Positions 9,209 through 18,990 of a stretch of DNA of 64,000 nt are shown here, in pieces; position 1 is the stretch's first letter; each line of letters opens with the position of its first letter. The stretch comes from JAKVCB01 sp963578605. GTDB taxonomy: Bacteria; Planctomycetota; Planctomycetia; Pirellulales; Lacipirellulaceae. Location: positions 1 to 64,000 of the forward strand of contig CAUZEA010000009.1 in NCBI GenBank assembly GCA_963578605.1, read 5' to 3'. The position numbers and the translations under genes are program-made. Under the pieces are notes generated by a model, which saw only the letters and a list, made by a program, of their open reading frames with translations, was not told where the DNA came from and ran no database searches.

Positions 9209-10423
9209 TCAAACCTTGACTAACGTCCGTTTCGCTGCCAGTTCGTCGATCATTCCCTGAATTTGACGGGCCATTGTATCCGTGATCGGGTCGTTGGCTG
9301 CGCGCCGGTCCCGTTTAGGATTAACCTCAATGGCCTCGCCAACTTTGATGGTGCAGTCGAGCGGAGAGTGCTTCTCGGATTGATCGGTGAAATCTTCTTC
9401 GAATCGTTCTACGGTTTCCAGTACCCTTTCGGGCAAGTTCTTTTCACGCAGAATGTAGTCGCGTGGGTAGTGGGCGATTTGTTGAACGTAATAGCAGGCT
9501 GAGAGATGACGCCAACGACGATCGCGTTCTGCGGGGGTTACCTTCTTTTCGATCAAATCGGGAAGAATGAGCGTCCGCAACATTTTCACGCGGGCAACGA
9601 CTGCTGTGGGGGGATCTTTCACGTTCCACGCTTCTTCAAGTTGATGGAGCACTTTGTCAACGAGATGTTCAGCACGTCCGTAGGGTTCGCCTGCTTGCGG
9701 AGCACCGAGGTACTCGATTTCTTTGAGTGAAAGCAACGCCTCCCCAAGCCGTACGATGCGTTCCACGAGTGACCGATCACGCTGCGGTGGCCAGGTGAAG
9801 CGGGCCTCGAACCGGTCCAGGACGGGCCCCAGGGCCGCCTGGAGGTCACCATCAAATGAGTATCGGATAGCGACTGGATGAATCACCACTTTGCTGGGAG
9901 GGGATTCCTTCGCCCGCCGCTTGGCTGCCTGCCGGGCAATGAATGCCGGGCCCTCCATCAGGTCCATGAGCAAATCATTATGCCGCGAGACAGCACCTTC
10001 GGGAAACAAAACGAGAGGACGCCGGTTGCTGGTCAGGATATTGATCGCTTCGTTGACCGCATGACGATCGTTGCCTTCCCGGTACACGCTAAAGGCCCCC
10101 ATGCGACGCAGCATGAATCGCTGAAAAAGTCCCTCTTTGAAGAGGTGCCAGCTCGCCATCGCAAACAAATGGCAGCCCGCCTCCCGGGCAAGTTCTCCCA
10201 GTACCAGCGGATCGGAAAGTCGACAGTGGTTGGGAGCAAGAATGATGCTGTGGCCGGCCGCAATCGATGCGCGAAATCGGTCCACCTCCTGGCAGTCGAC
10301 TTTGCTGACACCCCACTGCGTGCGGAGATAGTGCCGCAGATAAGGCCGAATCAAGGTTGGCCACCATTTGGAGTAGACCGGTGGGACAAACTCGTACGGT
10401 TCCTCAAGAATAATGTCTTGCAT
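9209..10423 (-). CDS. PlsC-family 1-acylglycerol-3-phosphate acyltransferase
   Basis: Start taken at the ATG at 10423 (MQDIILEEPYEF); an upstream TTG at 10462 would add 13 residues. The acyltransferase block I is NHCRLSD (HX4D: H66 and D71) and block III is FPEG (residues 140-143), so the catalytic residues are intact. The family adds a second acyl chain to lysophosphatidate at the inner membrane. At 404 residues it is about 150 longer than minimal PlsC; the extra C-terminal helical part (from about residue 240) has no recognised function. It lies 90 bases downstream of galE on the same strand. Confidence 0.82.
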   Translation of the reverse strand: MQDIILEEPYEFVPPVYSKWWPTLIRPYLRHYLRTQWGVSKVDCQEVDRFRASIAAGHSIILAPNHCRLSDPLVLGELAREAGCHLFAMASWHLFKEGLFQRFMLRRMGAFSVYREGNDRHAVNEAINILTSNRRPLVLFPEGAVSRHNDLLMDLMEGPAFIARQAAKRRAKESPPSKVVIHPVAIRYSFDGDLQAALGPVLDRFEARFTWPPQRDRSLVERIVRLGEALLSLKEIEYLGAPQAGEPYGRAEHLVDKVLHQLEEAWNVKDPPTAVVARVKMLRTLILPDLIEKKVTPAERDRRWRHLSACYYVQQIAHYPRDYILREKNLPERVLETVERFEEDFTDQSEKHSPLDCTIKVGEAIEVNPKRDRRAANDPITDTMARQIQGMIDELAAKRTLVKV

Positions 10424-10513
10424 GTTCGTCAGGTCAACGCCGTCGGTAAGTAGAGGCGCCAAATCCAGTTTTGCGAAAAAATCGAGAACTCCGGAAGCGA
10501 GCCTCTCTGAATA

Positions 10514-11500
10514 TCATATTGCGTAGCCATGTGGATGTGCGTGGTGCCAGTGCCAGGCAGTTTCCACAAGCTGCTCCAAGTCGAGGTATTGGGGTTCCCA
10601 ATCGAGTTGACGCTGCGCGCGACGGCTGTCTGCCACGAGTTCAGGGGGATCACCCGCTCGACGGTCACCGATAACCGTCGGGATCTTCCGACCAGTGACG
10701 CGTTGGCTTGCCTCAATGACTGAACGGACACTGGTGCCACGACCTGTACCCAAGTTCAGTTTCAGTTGAACACCTGGTGCGATCTGTTCGAGTGCTTTGA
10801 TGTGGGCAGTAGCCAGGTCGTCCACATGAATGTAATCGCGGATACACGTACCGTCGGCAGTAGGATAGTCCTCACCAAAAATCGTAACGTGCTTGCGTTG
10901 CCCAAGCGCCGTTTGGAGAACCAGCGGAATGAGATGTGACTCGGGTGTGTGATCCTCACCAATGTCGCCGTCGGGACTGGCACCGGCGGCGTTAAAATAC
11001 CGCAGTGCCACGAAGCCAAGGTCATAGGCGTGGGCATAATCTTGCAGTGCCCACTCAATGGCAAGTTTGGTGAACCCGTACGGGTTGACAGGCATTTGCG
11101 GGTGTTCTTCGGAGATTGGCACCGATTGTGGGATTCCGTAGGTTGCACACGTGCTGGAAAACACTATGCGTCGTACGTCGGTGGTGCGCATCGCGTCCAG
11201 CAAGGTCAATGCCCCAACGACGTTGTTTTGGTAGTAGCTGGCAGGATCTGACACCGATTCTCCCACGAGCGCAAATGCCGCAAAGTGCATCACGGCGTCG
11301 ATCGATTTTTCCCGCAACACGTCGACCAGTTGCTGATGATTCAGGAGATCACCCTCGATTAGTATGTTGGCCGGGACGGCTGCCCGGTGCCCCCGCTGAC
11401 AGTTGTCGTAGACCCAAACCGTATACCCGGCGCGGGTGAGTAATCGGACAGCGTGACTGCCGACATAACCTGCTCCACCTACGACCAAAACGTTCATCAT
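10514..11500 (-). CDS. galE: UDP-glucose 4-epimerase
   Basis: This 328-residue extended short-chain dehydrogenase interconverts UDP-glucose and UDP-galactose with bound NAD. It has the Rossmann motif GGAGYVGSHAVRLL, the active-site pair FSSTCATYG (Ser/Thr) and NPYGFTK (YxxxK), and the GalE hallmarks ALRYFNAAGASPDGDIGEDH and CIRDYIHVDDLA. Length matches bacterial GalE. It likely supplies galactosyl units for envelope polysaccharide and is probably cotranscribed with the acyltransferase gene. Confidence 0.93.
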   Translation of the reverse strand: MMNVLVVGGAGYVGSHAVRLLTRAGYTVWVYDNCQRGHRAAVPANILIEGDLLNHQQLVDVLREKSIDAVMHFAAFALVGESVSDPASYYQNNVVGALTLLDAMRTTDVRRIVFSSTCATYGIPQSVPISEEHPQMPVNPYGFTKLAIEWALQDYAHAYDLGFVALRYFNAAGASPDGDIGEDHTPESHLIPLVLQTALGQRKHVTIFGEDYPTADGTCIRDYIHVDDLATAHIKALEQIAPGVQLKLNLGTGRGTSVRSVIEASQRVTGRKIPTVIGDRRAGDPPELVADSRRAQRQLDWEPQYLDLEQLVETAWHWHHAHPHGYAI

Positions 11501-11682
11501 GGATTCCGCTTAATGTCAAAGAACTGAAAGCCGAACTACCCTCGCCAGTTTGTAATGGCTCCTTACCCTCTCGCGATAAGTCACCCAAACGGTGTAAACC
11601 ATGCGACTTTTCGCCAGCATACTCGACGTCCAGCCGTTATGCCCAGATCAAACACTATCAGGAGTGGGATCTTGGTAGTTCG

Positions 11683-12669
11683 ATGGACGATACAAGTATC
11701 AAGGTACTTTTGCAGGTAACGGAGAGGGTTCCGATGGGTATGCGCAAGGTGATCCAGCCGCGCCGCACTGCGGCCAGAGAAAACGCCCGGCGTTGGCGAG
11801 AATTGTTTGTGCGTTATTTGCGCAGCGAATGCCATTTGGCGGAGAACACGGTGGTCGCCTACGACCGCGACCTATGCAGGTTTTTTACTTGGCTGGAAGA
11901 TCGCCGGGTGGAGGGGTTGACCATTGGCGAGTTGGGTCACTACCCGGCCTGGCTACTCGATCAGCAACTTGCCTCAGCTAGCGTGAGTCGCCACCTGGTT
12001 TCGCTCAAAATGTTTTTTCGGTACCTTCAGCTCGAAGGAGTGCTTCAGGAGAACCAGGCTGAGTTACTGGGCACGCGGAAATTGTGGCAACGTGTACCGA
12101 TGGTGCTTTCGTCGGAGGAAGTTAGCGTGCTTCTTGCATCGCCTCAAAAGTGTGACACCTGGTGGCGACGCGACCGGGCGGTCCTGGAATTGCTTTACGC
12201 AACGGGTTGCCGTGTCTCGGAACTGTCCAGGCTTCGTCTCCACGACGTCCACCTCAAAGACCGTCACTGTCTTTGCCATGGCAAAGGTGACAAGCAGCGG
12301 ATGGTTCCACTCGGCGGGCCGGCTGTAGCTGCCGTTACCGCCTACCTTGAGCAGGAGCGCCCTGCGTTGGTCACACGACGGAAACCACCAGCCGATTTTT
12401 TGTTGCTCTCTTCCCGAGGGCGGCGGTTACGACGGGAACGGATCTGGGAGTTGCTCAAAGTTTACGCGGCACGTGTTGGTTGTGCAGAAGAACTCAGCCC
12501 GCATTCGTTACGACATAGTTTTGCCACACATTTGCTCGCTGGGGGGGCTGACCTGAGACAAGTTCAGGAGATGTTAGGTCACGCCAGCATCGCCACGACC
12601 CAAATCTACACGCACGTCGATCACACGCGATTGAAAAAAGTACACGATGCGTTTCACCCTCGGGCGTAA
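11683..12669 (+). CDS. xer: Xer-type tyrosine recombinase (XerC/XerD)
   Basis: The 328-residue protein has an N-terminal SAM-like core-binding domain (about 35-130) and a C-terminal catalytic domain. All catalytic residues are visible: R177 (ATGCRVSEL), K201 (GKGDKQR), H274 and R277 (SPHSLRHSFATH), H300 (MLGHASIATTQIYTHV) and the nucleophile Y309. It ends HPRA, as chromosomal Xer proteins do. It would resolve chromosome dimers at dif; the pattern does not separate XerC from XerD. The true start may be M18 or M20. No adjacent element suggests a mobile integrase. Confidence 0.88.
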   Translation: MDDTSIKVLLQVTERVPMGMRKVIQPRRTAARENARRWRELFVRYLRSECHLAENTVVAYDRDLCRFFTWLEDRRVEGLTIGELGHYPAWLLDQQLASASVSRHLVSLKMFFRYLQLEGVLQENQAELLGTRKLWQRVPMVLSSEEVSVLLASPQKCDTWWRRDRAVLELLYATGCRVSELSRLRLHDVHLKDRHCLCHGKGDKQRMVPLGGPAVAAVTAYLEQERPALVTRRKPPADFLLLSSRGRRLRRERIWELLKVYAARVGCAEELSPHSLRHSFATHLLAGGADLRQVQEMLGHASIATTQIYTHVDHTRLKKVHDAFHPRA

Positions 12670-12671
12670 GG

Positions 12672-12691
12672 CAACAACAGCAACAACAGCA
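12672..12691. repeat. Short CAACAACAG tandem repeat
   Basis: Two units of CAACAACAG followed by CAAC sit in the 26-base gap between the convergent ends of the recombinase and exbD genes. Simple-sequence repeat with no evident function. Confidence 0.5.
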
Positions 12692-12695
12692 ACCA

Positions 12696-13184
12696 CTATT
12701 GGTTTTGGGGGGGGGAGAATTTGATTCGTTCGATGAGTTTGTGTTGCTGCCCGTTCTCCACGTAACCGGTAATCGCGGTAATGGCTTTCACCACGTAGCC
12801 GTAGTCGAGATTGTAATCGCAATCAAGCTCGATTTCTTGATCATCAGCAGAACCTGGTCCTCCCTCGTCGGCGATTAAACTGCGGATGTATGCGTGGAGT
12901 TGGACGAACGCCTGCGGACCGTTTCCGAACGGCTGGTTATCAAGCTGCAAGCCAGCTAGTTTACCGTTCGGGTCTGCCGTGATTCGCAGCATCAGCGTGG
13001 GTGTTTCAGATGGCTGTGCCGTGACATTCGAAGCGGGGGAGGGCATCCGAATGTTGAAGTCTCCCTCCGGGAGTACGATTTTAAAGGTCATGATAAAGAA
13101 GATCAGCAGCAGAAACACGATGTCGATCATCGGTGTCATCTGCAACTCGATCTTGTCTTCGCGACCAGTATGGCGAATTTTCAT
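12696..13184 (-). CDS. ExbD/TolR-type proton-channel subunit (module A, second copy)
   Basis: The 162-residue protein has one N-terminal membrane helix preceded by the ExbD signature QMTPMIDIVFLLLIFF, whose Asp carries protons. A periplasmic domain follows, ending in charged and glutamine residues. It works with an ExbB/TolQ channel to energise envelope processes. It is the last gene of module A (two TPR proteins, ExbB, ExbD, ExbD) and lies 61 bases after the first exbD. The two ExbDs differ clearly, so a mixed dimer is possible. Confidence 0.88.
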   Translation of the reverse strand: MKIRHTGREDKIELQMTPMIDIVFLLLIFFIMTFKIVLPEGDFNIRMPSPASNVTAQPSETPTLMLRITADPNGKLAGLQLDNQPFGNGPQAFVQLHAYIRSLIADEGGPGSADDQEIELDCDYNLDYGYVVKAITAITGYVENGQQHKLIERIKFSPPQNQ

Positions 13185-13245
13185 GCGACTGGAACTGTGT
13201 GGGTCGTGAGGGGACGACTATCCAGGGAGATTACCATTCCAACAT

Positions 13246-13707
13246 CTAAGGTGTTGCCAACGTCGAGACATTACTTTGTCGGCTACGCAGCGCGAAGGTG
13301 TCGAATCCGGCGTCCTGGCATTTCTGGATGATTTTTTGGACTTCTCCCGTTTTGGCCTCTTTGTCGGCACGGATCACCACGGTCACGTCGGAAAGTCGTT
13401 TCTCGGCATGGGCGCGGATGATCTGAGCCTCGGTCAGCAGTGCTGAGCCGAGACCTTGCGGGTCCATCCTGTCCCCTGCGAACAGAATCGTGCCATCCGC
13501 CAGCATTTGCACGGTGAGCGGTTCTTCGTAGGGAACATCGGGCGGTTTAGCCAGTTCGCTTGACGGCAGGTTGATTTCTTGATTTTGCTCGACTTCCGAA
13601 AAATTAATCAGCACCATGAAGAAGGCGATCAACTGAAACGTCATGTCAATCATCGGCGTCATATCGCCCTCGTCGATGTGGGATTGTCGTTTTTTGCGAA
13701 TCCGCAT
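13246..13707 (-). CDS. ExbD/TolR-type proton-channel subunit (module A, first copy)
   Basis: The 153-residue ExbD begins MRIRKKRQSHIDEGDMTPMI, with the proton-carrying Asp in the membrane helix (MIDMTFQLIAFFMVLINF). The periplasmic part includes VTVVIRADKEAKTGEVQKII, typical of ExbD. The helix has a Gln where the second copy has a Leu-rich run. It follows the ExbB gene by 82 bases. Confidence 0.88.
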   Translation of the reverse strand: MRIRKKRQSHIDEGDMTPMIDMTFQLIAFFMVLINFSEVEQNQEINLPSSELAKPPDVPYEEPLTVQMLADGTILFAGDRMDPQGLGSALLTEAQIIRAHAEKRLSDVTVVIRADKEAKTGEVQKIIQKCQDAGFDTFALRSRQSNVSTLATP

Positions 13708-13789
13708 GAGGGGATGCCTTGATTTTGTCTCGTCGCCAGTTGTCCAAGTTGCCGATGCAGGGGTGACCGGGAGTTACGCGTTGGCAAGT

Positions 13790-14653
13790 TCATTCCAGGT
13801 CTTTTTTCTTGGTCCCCACATTTTGAAAGCGGCTCATGAGTCCTTCGCTTATGATACCAACTTCCAACACCAGCCGTGCGATCCGATTGCGGAGGATGTT
13901 GTAAGCAGCAATCGCGGGAATTGCCACGGCGAGGCCAACCAGCGTTGTGAACAGAGCGGTTGCGATCCCTTCGGCCAGGTCTTTCGGTTTGGGTGCCATT
14001 GTTGCAAAGGCAATCACGTTAAACGAAGCAATCATACCTTGAACGGTACCCAACAAACCAATCATGGGACTGATTGTGCCAATCAGCGCCATGTAGCTCA
14101 GTTTGTGCTCGAGTTTCATAGTTTCTTCTTCACCGACTTCTTGCATGGCCTCAATGGCCGGGCTGTAGCCTGCTGACAACTTGGCCAACCCTGCTGAGAG
14201 CACCTGACCCAAAAACGAGTCGTCATTCTTTGCCAATTCGTACGCCTCCTGGTACTGCTTGTTGTTGAGGTGCTCTTCAAATCCCTCGATCAGTTGGGTG
14301 GGAACGATGTTTTCCCGCCGGGCCGTCAACAGGTTCATGACAAACAGCGCGACCAGGCTGAACGACAGCAGCAGAAAGACAATACTGTAGAACCAACCCA
14401 GGGACCCCAACGCCCAGTGGAGATAGCTCTTTCTTTCCTCGTCTGGTGTCGACGCCGGTTCGGTTTCGGCCGGGCGGGGAGCGGCTGCCGGCGGGTTCAC
14501 TCCCGCGTCGTCGTCCACAACGTCCGCATCTTCTTGAGCCCAGGTCACCGAAACGAGCGCAGATGTGGCTACACACGTGATGCCGACTAGGAGCCCAAGC
14601 GTCAAACACCAAATGGTACGTTTCTGGTTCAACAAGGGGATGATCATCCGCAT
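13790..14653 (-). CDS. MotA/TolQ/ExbB proton channel protein (module A)
   Basis: Start taken at the ATG at 14653, preceded by GGAG six bases upstream; a GTG at 14665 would add four residues. The protein has a signal-like first helix (about 11-35), a low-complexity acidic/Pro-rich linker, and then the three-helix ExbB domain: a membrane helix at about 85-110, and the paired helices with LIGTISPMIGLLGTVQGMI and LFTTLVGLAVAIPAIAAYN. With ExbD it forms a proton-motive-force-driven channel. The N-terminal extension ahead of the channel domain is common in planctomycetes. Confidence 0.9.
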   Translation of the reverse strand: MRMIIPLLNQKRTIWCLTLGLLVGITCVATSALVSVTWAQEDADVVDDDAGVNPPAAAPRPAETEPASTPDEERKSYLHWALGSLGWFYSIVFLLLSFSLVALFVMNLLTARRENIVPTQLIEGFEEHLNNKQYQEAYELAKNDDSFLGQVLSAGLAKLSAGYSPAIEAMQEVGEEETMKLEHKLSYMALIGTISPMIGLLGTVQGMIASFNVIAFATMAPKPKDLAEGIATALFTTLVGLAVAIPAIAAYNILRNRIARLVLEVGIISEGLMSRFQNVGTKKKDLE

Positions 14654-14761
14654 GTTTATCTCCACGGAGAGGATGATGGGTCATAATACGAAGCGCCCAG
14701 TGTAATCCTCGGTGCTGGGCCCCGTAAAGTCGATCCGTCGTACTCGGGGGAGGAAATTCAG

Positions 14762-15790
14762 CTATTCCCGTCCGTACTGGTCTCGCAGCAGCCCGCGTGC
14801 CTCCCGGGCCCGTCCAGCCTGGCCAAACGATGTCCACAAGGCTGCCAGATTTTCGAGTGCTTCGACATGGGCAGCCGGGATCGAGCTGTATAGAACATCG
14901 ACATGCAGGAATGCCAACAGGGCCTCTTTGGGCTTGTCTGCCTGCCTGTAGCATTGGCCCAGGGCATTGTAAGCGATCGCGTGAAGTTCCGAATCTTCAG
15001 GATCTGCGTCGCGAATGACTTCATGGATCATCGTTACGCCCTGGTCGAGTTGGCCCGTTTTCGAAACACTGATTGCTTTTCCCAATGTCGCAGCAAGCCG
15101 CGCAGCTTTACCATCTTCGCCCGGTCCGGCCGCGGCGAGTGCGGCGTCGAATTTTTGGATGGCCTCGGGATGTTTACCTTGGTCCTGCAGGGCCCGGCCA
15201 ATCAGCAACTTGGCACGCGCCTGGTAGTCGGGCCAGGGAGCTTTTTCCAATTTTGCGTACTCATTCTCGGCATTGGCGAGTAGATTTGCGGCGACGAGGA
15301 GATCGCCCAGGGTTTCTTGGGCCTGATAATAGTGGTAGCTCTGAGGGTGCAAACGCTGGAATCGCGATATTTGGCGGCCTGCATCTTTGACTTTTCCAGT
15401 TCCGAGCAAGGCTAGCTGGGCGGCGCAGTAGGCACGATAGAATTCGACTTCCTGGCGGATAAGGTCACGATCCAGTTTAGAAATTTCGATATCCCCAAGT
15501 TGATTCAAGGCGTTTCGAAATCCGCCACTTTGCGCGTTGACCCGGGCCTGAGTCAGTTCGTTCGGTTCGCCCTTGAAGATAATCGAGCGGATCTCGTTGA
15601 CAGGGACTTTTTGGGTTCCCGTCGAACCTTTCGAGACCGAGACTTCGGTTGGCGATGTCTCCACAACCTCACCCACGACTTGTCCGCTTGGTGTCCGCAC
15701 GCGGTCCTGGCCAGGTGCTTTGAGACTGCTGGCCATGGTCGCCATTACGAACGTCAGCAAAAAAGCGCAGCAAGAATTACGAATGGGCAT
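14762..15790 (-). CDS. Secreted TPR-repeat protein (module A)
   Basis: The 342-residue protein has a signal peptide (about 1-28). Residues 30-75 form a small beta-rich region (VRTPSGQVVGEVVETS), and the rest is tetratricopeptide-like helical repeats (for example YQARAKLLIGRALQDQGKHP and HAIAYNALGQCYRQADKPKE). It lies between the 1043-aa TPR gene and exbB, so it is probably a periplasmic partner of the ExbB/ExbD channel, analogous in position to YbgF/CpoB in Tol-Pal systems. That role is inferred from context. Confidence 0.8.
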   Translation of the reverse strand: MPIRNSCCAFLLTFVMATMASSLKAPGQDRVRTPSGQVVGEVVETSPTEVSVSKGSTGTQKVPVNEIRSIIFKGEPNELTQARVNAQSGGFRNALNQLGDIEISKLDRDLIRQEVEFYRAYCAAQLALLGTGKVKDAGRQISRFQRLHPQSYHYYQAQETLGDLLVAANLLANAENEYAKLEKAPWPDYQARAKLLIGRALQDQGKHPEAIQKFDAALAAAGPGEDGKAARLAATLGKAISVSKTGQLDQGVTMIHEVIRDADPEDSELHAIAYNALGQCYRQADKPKEALLAFLHVDVLYSSIPAAHVEALENLAALWTSFGQAGRAREARGLLRDQYGRE

Positions 15791-15858
15791 GCCAATCTCC
15801 GGAGTTTCTGGTCGCCGACAGGCGTACTGTTGCGGGCAATTCGCGCATTTTTATGCTC

Positions 15859-18800
15859 TTAAGGGGTCACAGTAACAAACTCTGCGAGCCCCTGGGGGGT
15901 TTCAGCGCCTTCTTTCCGCTGAATCTCTTTTGTCAATTTATCGAATTTTGACCGCCACTCCGCGCCTCCCAGTTCAGGGTATTGTCGCGAAATTGAGCGG
16001 ATCGTCGTCTTCGCCTGCGCGAAATTCTGGCCTTGCTCCGCTCCCTTCGATTTGGTGCCAATGAGATAGCGACAGCGGGCAATGTTCAACCACGCCTCGA
16101 AGAAAGTATCACGATGACTGTCATTTTTGTTGATGTAACGCTTCACGGCATTGGCGATCTTGACCCAACCCCAGATTCGGTTTTTACCGGTTGACCGCAG
16201 TTTGTATCCTCCACCAATGGCGTGTTCAAGTTTCGACACATCTTCTGCTTCGCCCCATGCCTGATAGGTGTAGGCAGCTGCCTTTTGGACGTCGAGGCGA
16301 GATTCTTTTTCTTTCAGGATGGAAGAAAATGTATCGAGCGATTGCTTGTACTCGCCGAGCTTTTGCTGACAAATCCCCGTTTTTTTCCTGGCCGCCAGGA
16401 GCGCGAGGGGGCTCGGCGCAAAGTCAGGTGTTTGCTCTGCCTGAGCAATCATCATCTCGTAGATGCTCAGGGAATGTGCAAAGTACACTTGCGCCTGCTG
16501 CCTGTCAGTGATCACTTCATCTCCCATGCGGAGATACGTTTTGGCAATCCAATTCAGGCCGGTCCAGTTGGCACTGTCGGTCCGGGTTACCACGTGGTCG
16601 ACGAATTTGGCAAATGCTTTGATTACCCGTTTTGCTTCAGGGTTGCGACCAGAATCCCTGGAATGTTTGATCTGCTTTTGCAGCTGAACACCCAGGCCAA
16701 TGTAAATCTTTGTTAATCGATCTGCAGATTCGCCCCCTGGACCGACAGTCGCTTCCAAAGCCTCCATCGTGCCGACCACTTTTTCTTCCTGGGGAGGGAC
16801 CACCGAAACGTAGGCCCGCAAGGCAGCAATGTAAACGGCCGCTGCATATTCCGGGCTTGACGCCAATGGATGTGCCTGCTCAACAAGCTTCAGAGGGCCA
16901 ATGTCGTTTGCCTCCAGCAAAGTGATTGCATCCTGATACTGGCCGTCGCTCAGGTAAGATTGAATCAGATAGAGTGCCGAGGTTGCCAAGGATGCGGAAA
17001 TGTCACCCGATTTGCGAACCTTTGCCACAGCACCTTGCAACAGGGCAATTGCTTCGTTGCGTAGTTGCTTTGCCTCTTTGTCTTTTTGCGATTGCGCCAG
17101 TTTAAGCGATTGAACCCAAATCTCGTTGCCGAGTTTCAATTCCAGCTTTGCTCGATGTTCCGGGGCGACTTCCGCCAGTAATTGTCTTGCTTCCTCAAGA
17201 CGGTCATGGCGCAGGGCAAAATTCAGCAAGACTGTAAAGGCATTCTCTGAATCGGGCGTATCGGGCCAACGGCGGGTAATGAATTCGGCCATATCAGCCA
17301 GTTGGCCCGCTTCAAATTCGGTCTGCTGGTTGTCTTCTCCGCCCGCGATCGCGTTGTTGTAGAGTCGCTCGTAGGACGCCATTGCGATCTTGGCGGCGTT
17401 GGTGGCTGCGGGATGGTCAGGATAGCGGCGGGCAAGAAATTCTCCCAGAATTGCGGACCGATAAAATTTTTCCTGCTGAAAATTAAGCCAACAAAGATAG
17501 AACCGCACTTTGTTGACTTTCGCAAGTTCTGTTTTTCCGTCAGCCAGCGTTTGCGCCAGTCTCATGTATCTTGCTGCCTGGTCGACGACCCCTTTGGTTT
17601 GTGCTTCCAGCGCCGGGATCTGGGGAGGGTCATTTTTCCTGGCTGCATTGAGGGCCAGATTGGCCACGGTCAGTTCATCGATCGAACTTCGCGCGGCGTC
17701 ATAGGCCGCGGCAAAAGTTTTCGGATCGTCGGTGGACTCATTGCCGCGGCCCAATTCGCTGGCGGCGGTACGGGCTTCCTTCTGGAACCGCCCCGGCAGC
17801 TTGGCAACAGCCCGGAATTCGCTGCGGGCTTTCCGCAACAGATTCCGCTGCTGGGGCTTGTCGTCATCGAGCGATTCTGCTTTCTGTCGGAGTGCGGTAG
17901 CCAACAGAAAACGCAGGGCCAGCCATTCCGGCCGATTTTTCTCATGGACTTGTGACTGGGCCAACCACGCTTCGATATTGGCAATGGCGGGATCGTATTG
18001 TTGCTGTGCAATGAAACATTCGGCCTGATGCTGATAAGCTTGCGCGATCACCGGGCGAAAATCGGAAACCGTGCGGGCGGTCTCTGCACCGGAGAGGATA
18101 ATGTCATAACTGCCAAGAGCTTTCTTGAAATTTTCAAGTGCCTGAAAGCACCGGCCTTCGTACAGAATGGCGTAGTAGCCAATCACCCGCCCTGAAAACT
18201 CTTCAAACACGCCCGAAAATTGTTCGGCAGCATTTTCATTCAACTCTTTGAACTCGTTGGAGTCGTTCGCAAACGTTTTTGCCTTTTCGTAGTCGGCCTG
18301 GGCGGCGAGAATTCGCGCCTGGGCCAGCCGTCCCCTCAATTTCTGGCGGGTCTTGATTTTGTCCTTTTCTTTCTTGGGATCGAGTGTCTTCGGGAAGGTC
18401 GAGATTTCAGCGGTGTAGATTTCGGCGGTCGATTCAAAAATGCCGCGGGCCTGATCGAGCAGGCGGCGTGCTTCCGCGAGATAGGCGGCATGTTCCTCTT
18501 CGGCCCCGCTGGAGGGCAACTTTTTGGCACGAGCCATTTGTTGTTTTGCTTGCTCGACGAAGACATTTCCCAGGCGGCCCTGTGCCTCGGCTGCTTTGAG
18601 CTTTTCAGGATTGCTGGTCGCGAAAGCATCCAGTGCAGCGTTGGCCTCAACCAACAAGGCAGCCCGCTCGTCCGGATCGGTCGTACGGCGGGATCGTTCG
18701 ATCAGCAAGATGCCACGGTGATACGGGATAAGTGCCTGAAATTGCTCGGTCGCCAGCGGGCTCGACTCCATTTGTTCCAGATAGTCCAGAGCGAGGTCGA

Positions 18801-18990
18801 TGAGGCCCCGTTCCCGTAATCCTGCGAGGAACTTTTCAGAAGGTTCGCTGGCACCGAGCGGCGGTTGTGGCCCAAGGACGACAAACACCAGGCCAAAGAC
18901 CAGCACGGCGATCACTTGGCGACAATGCCAAGTTCGACGCACCAAAAAACGGCGTTCAATCGGACAAAGTCCTTTCTCCACAGCGCCCAA
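15859..18990 (-). CDS. Very large exported TPR-repeat protein (module A)
   Basis: About 1043 residues with one N-terminal hydrophobic segment (VIAVLVFGLVFVVLG), then many degenerate TPR units over the whole length (for example RVIGYYAILYEGRCFQALEN and LLAARKKTGICQQKLGEYKQ). The frame opens at a TTG at 18990; no ATG lies before the hydrophobic segment, so the start is uncertain. It is the first gene of module A and probably scaffolds the envelope complex driven by ExbB/ExbD. No catalytic domain was seen. Confidence 0.8.
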   Translation of the reverse strand: MGAVEKGLCPIERRFLVRRTWHCRQVIAVLVFGLVFVVLGPQPPLGASEPSEKFLAGLRERGLIDLALDYLEQMESSPLATEQFQALIPYHRGILLIERSRRTTDPDERAALLVEANAALDAFATSNPEKLKAAEAQGRLGNVFVEQAKQQMARAKKLPSSGAEEEHAAYLAEARRLLDQARGIFESTAEIYTAEISTFPKTLDPKKEKDKIKTRQKLRGRLAQARILAAQADYEKAKTFANDSNEFKELNENAAEQFSGVFEEFSGRVIGYYAILYEGRCFQALENFKKALGSYDIILSGAETARTVSDFRPVIAQAYQHQAECFIAQQQYDPAIANIEAWLAQSQVHEKNRPEWLALRFLLATALRQKAESLDDDKPQQRNLLRKARSEFRAVAKLPGRFQKEARTAASELGRGNESTDDPKTFAAAYDAARSSIDELTVANLALNAARKNDPPQIPALEAQTKGVVDQAARYMRLAQTLADGKTELAKVNKVRFYLCWLNFQQEKFYRSAILGEFLARRYPDHPAATNAAKIAMASYERLYNNAIAGGEDNQQTEFEAGQLADMAEFITRRWPDTPDSENAFTVLLNFALRHDRLEEARQLLAEVAPEHRAKLELKLGNEIWVQSLKLAQSQKDKEAKQLRNEAIALLQGAVAKVRKSGDISASLATSALYLIQSYLSDGQYQDAITLLEANDIGPLKLVEQAHPLASSPEYAAAVYIAALRAYVSVVPPQEEKVVGTMEALEATVGPGGESADRLTKIYIGLGVQLQKQIKHSRDSGRNPEAKRVIKAFAKFVDHVVTRTDSANWTGLNWIAKTYLRMGDEVITDRQQAQVYFAHSLSIYEMMIAQAEQTPDFAPSPLALLAARKKTGICQQKLGEYKQSLDTFSSILKEKESRLDVQKAAAYTYQAWGEAEDVSKLEHAIGGGYKLRSTGKNRIWGWVKIANAVKRYINKNDSHRDTFFEAWLNIARCRYLIGTKSKGAEQGQNFAQAKTTIRSISRQYPELGGAEWRSKFDKLTKEIQRKEGAETPQGLAEFVTVTP

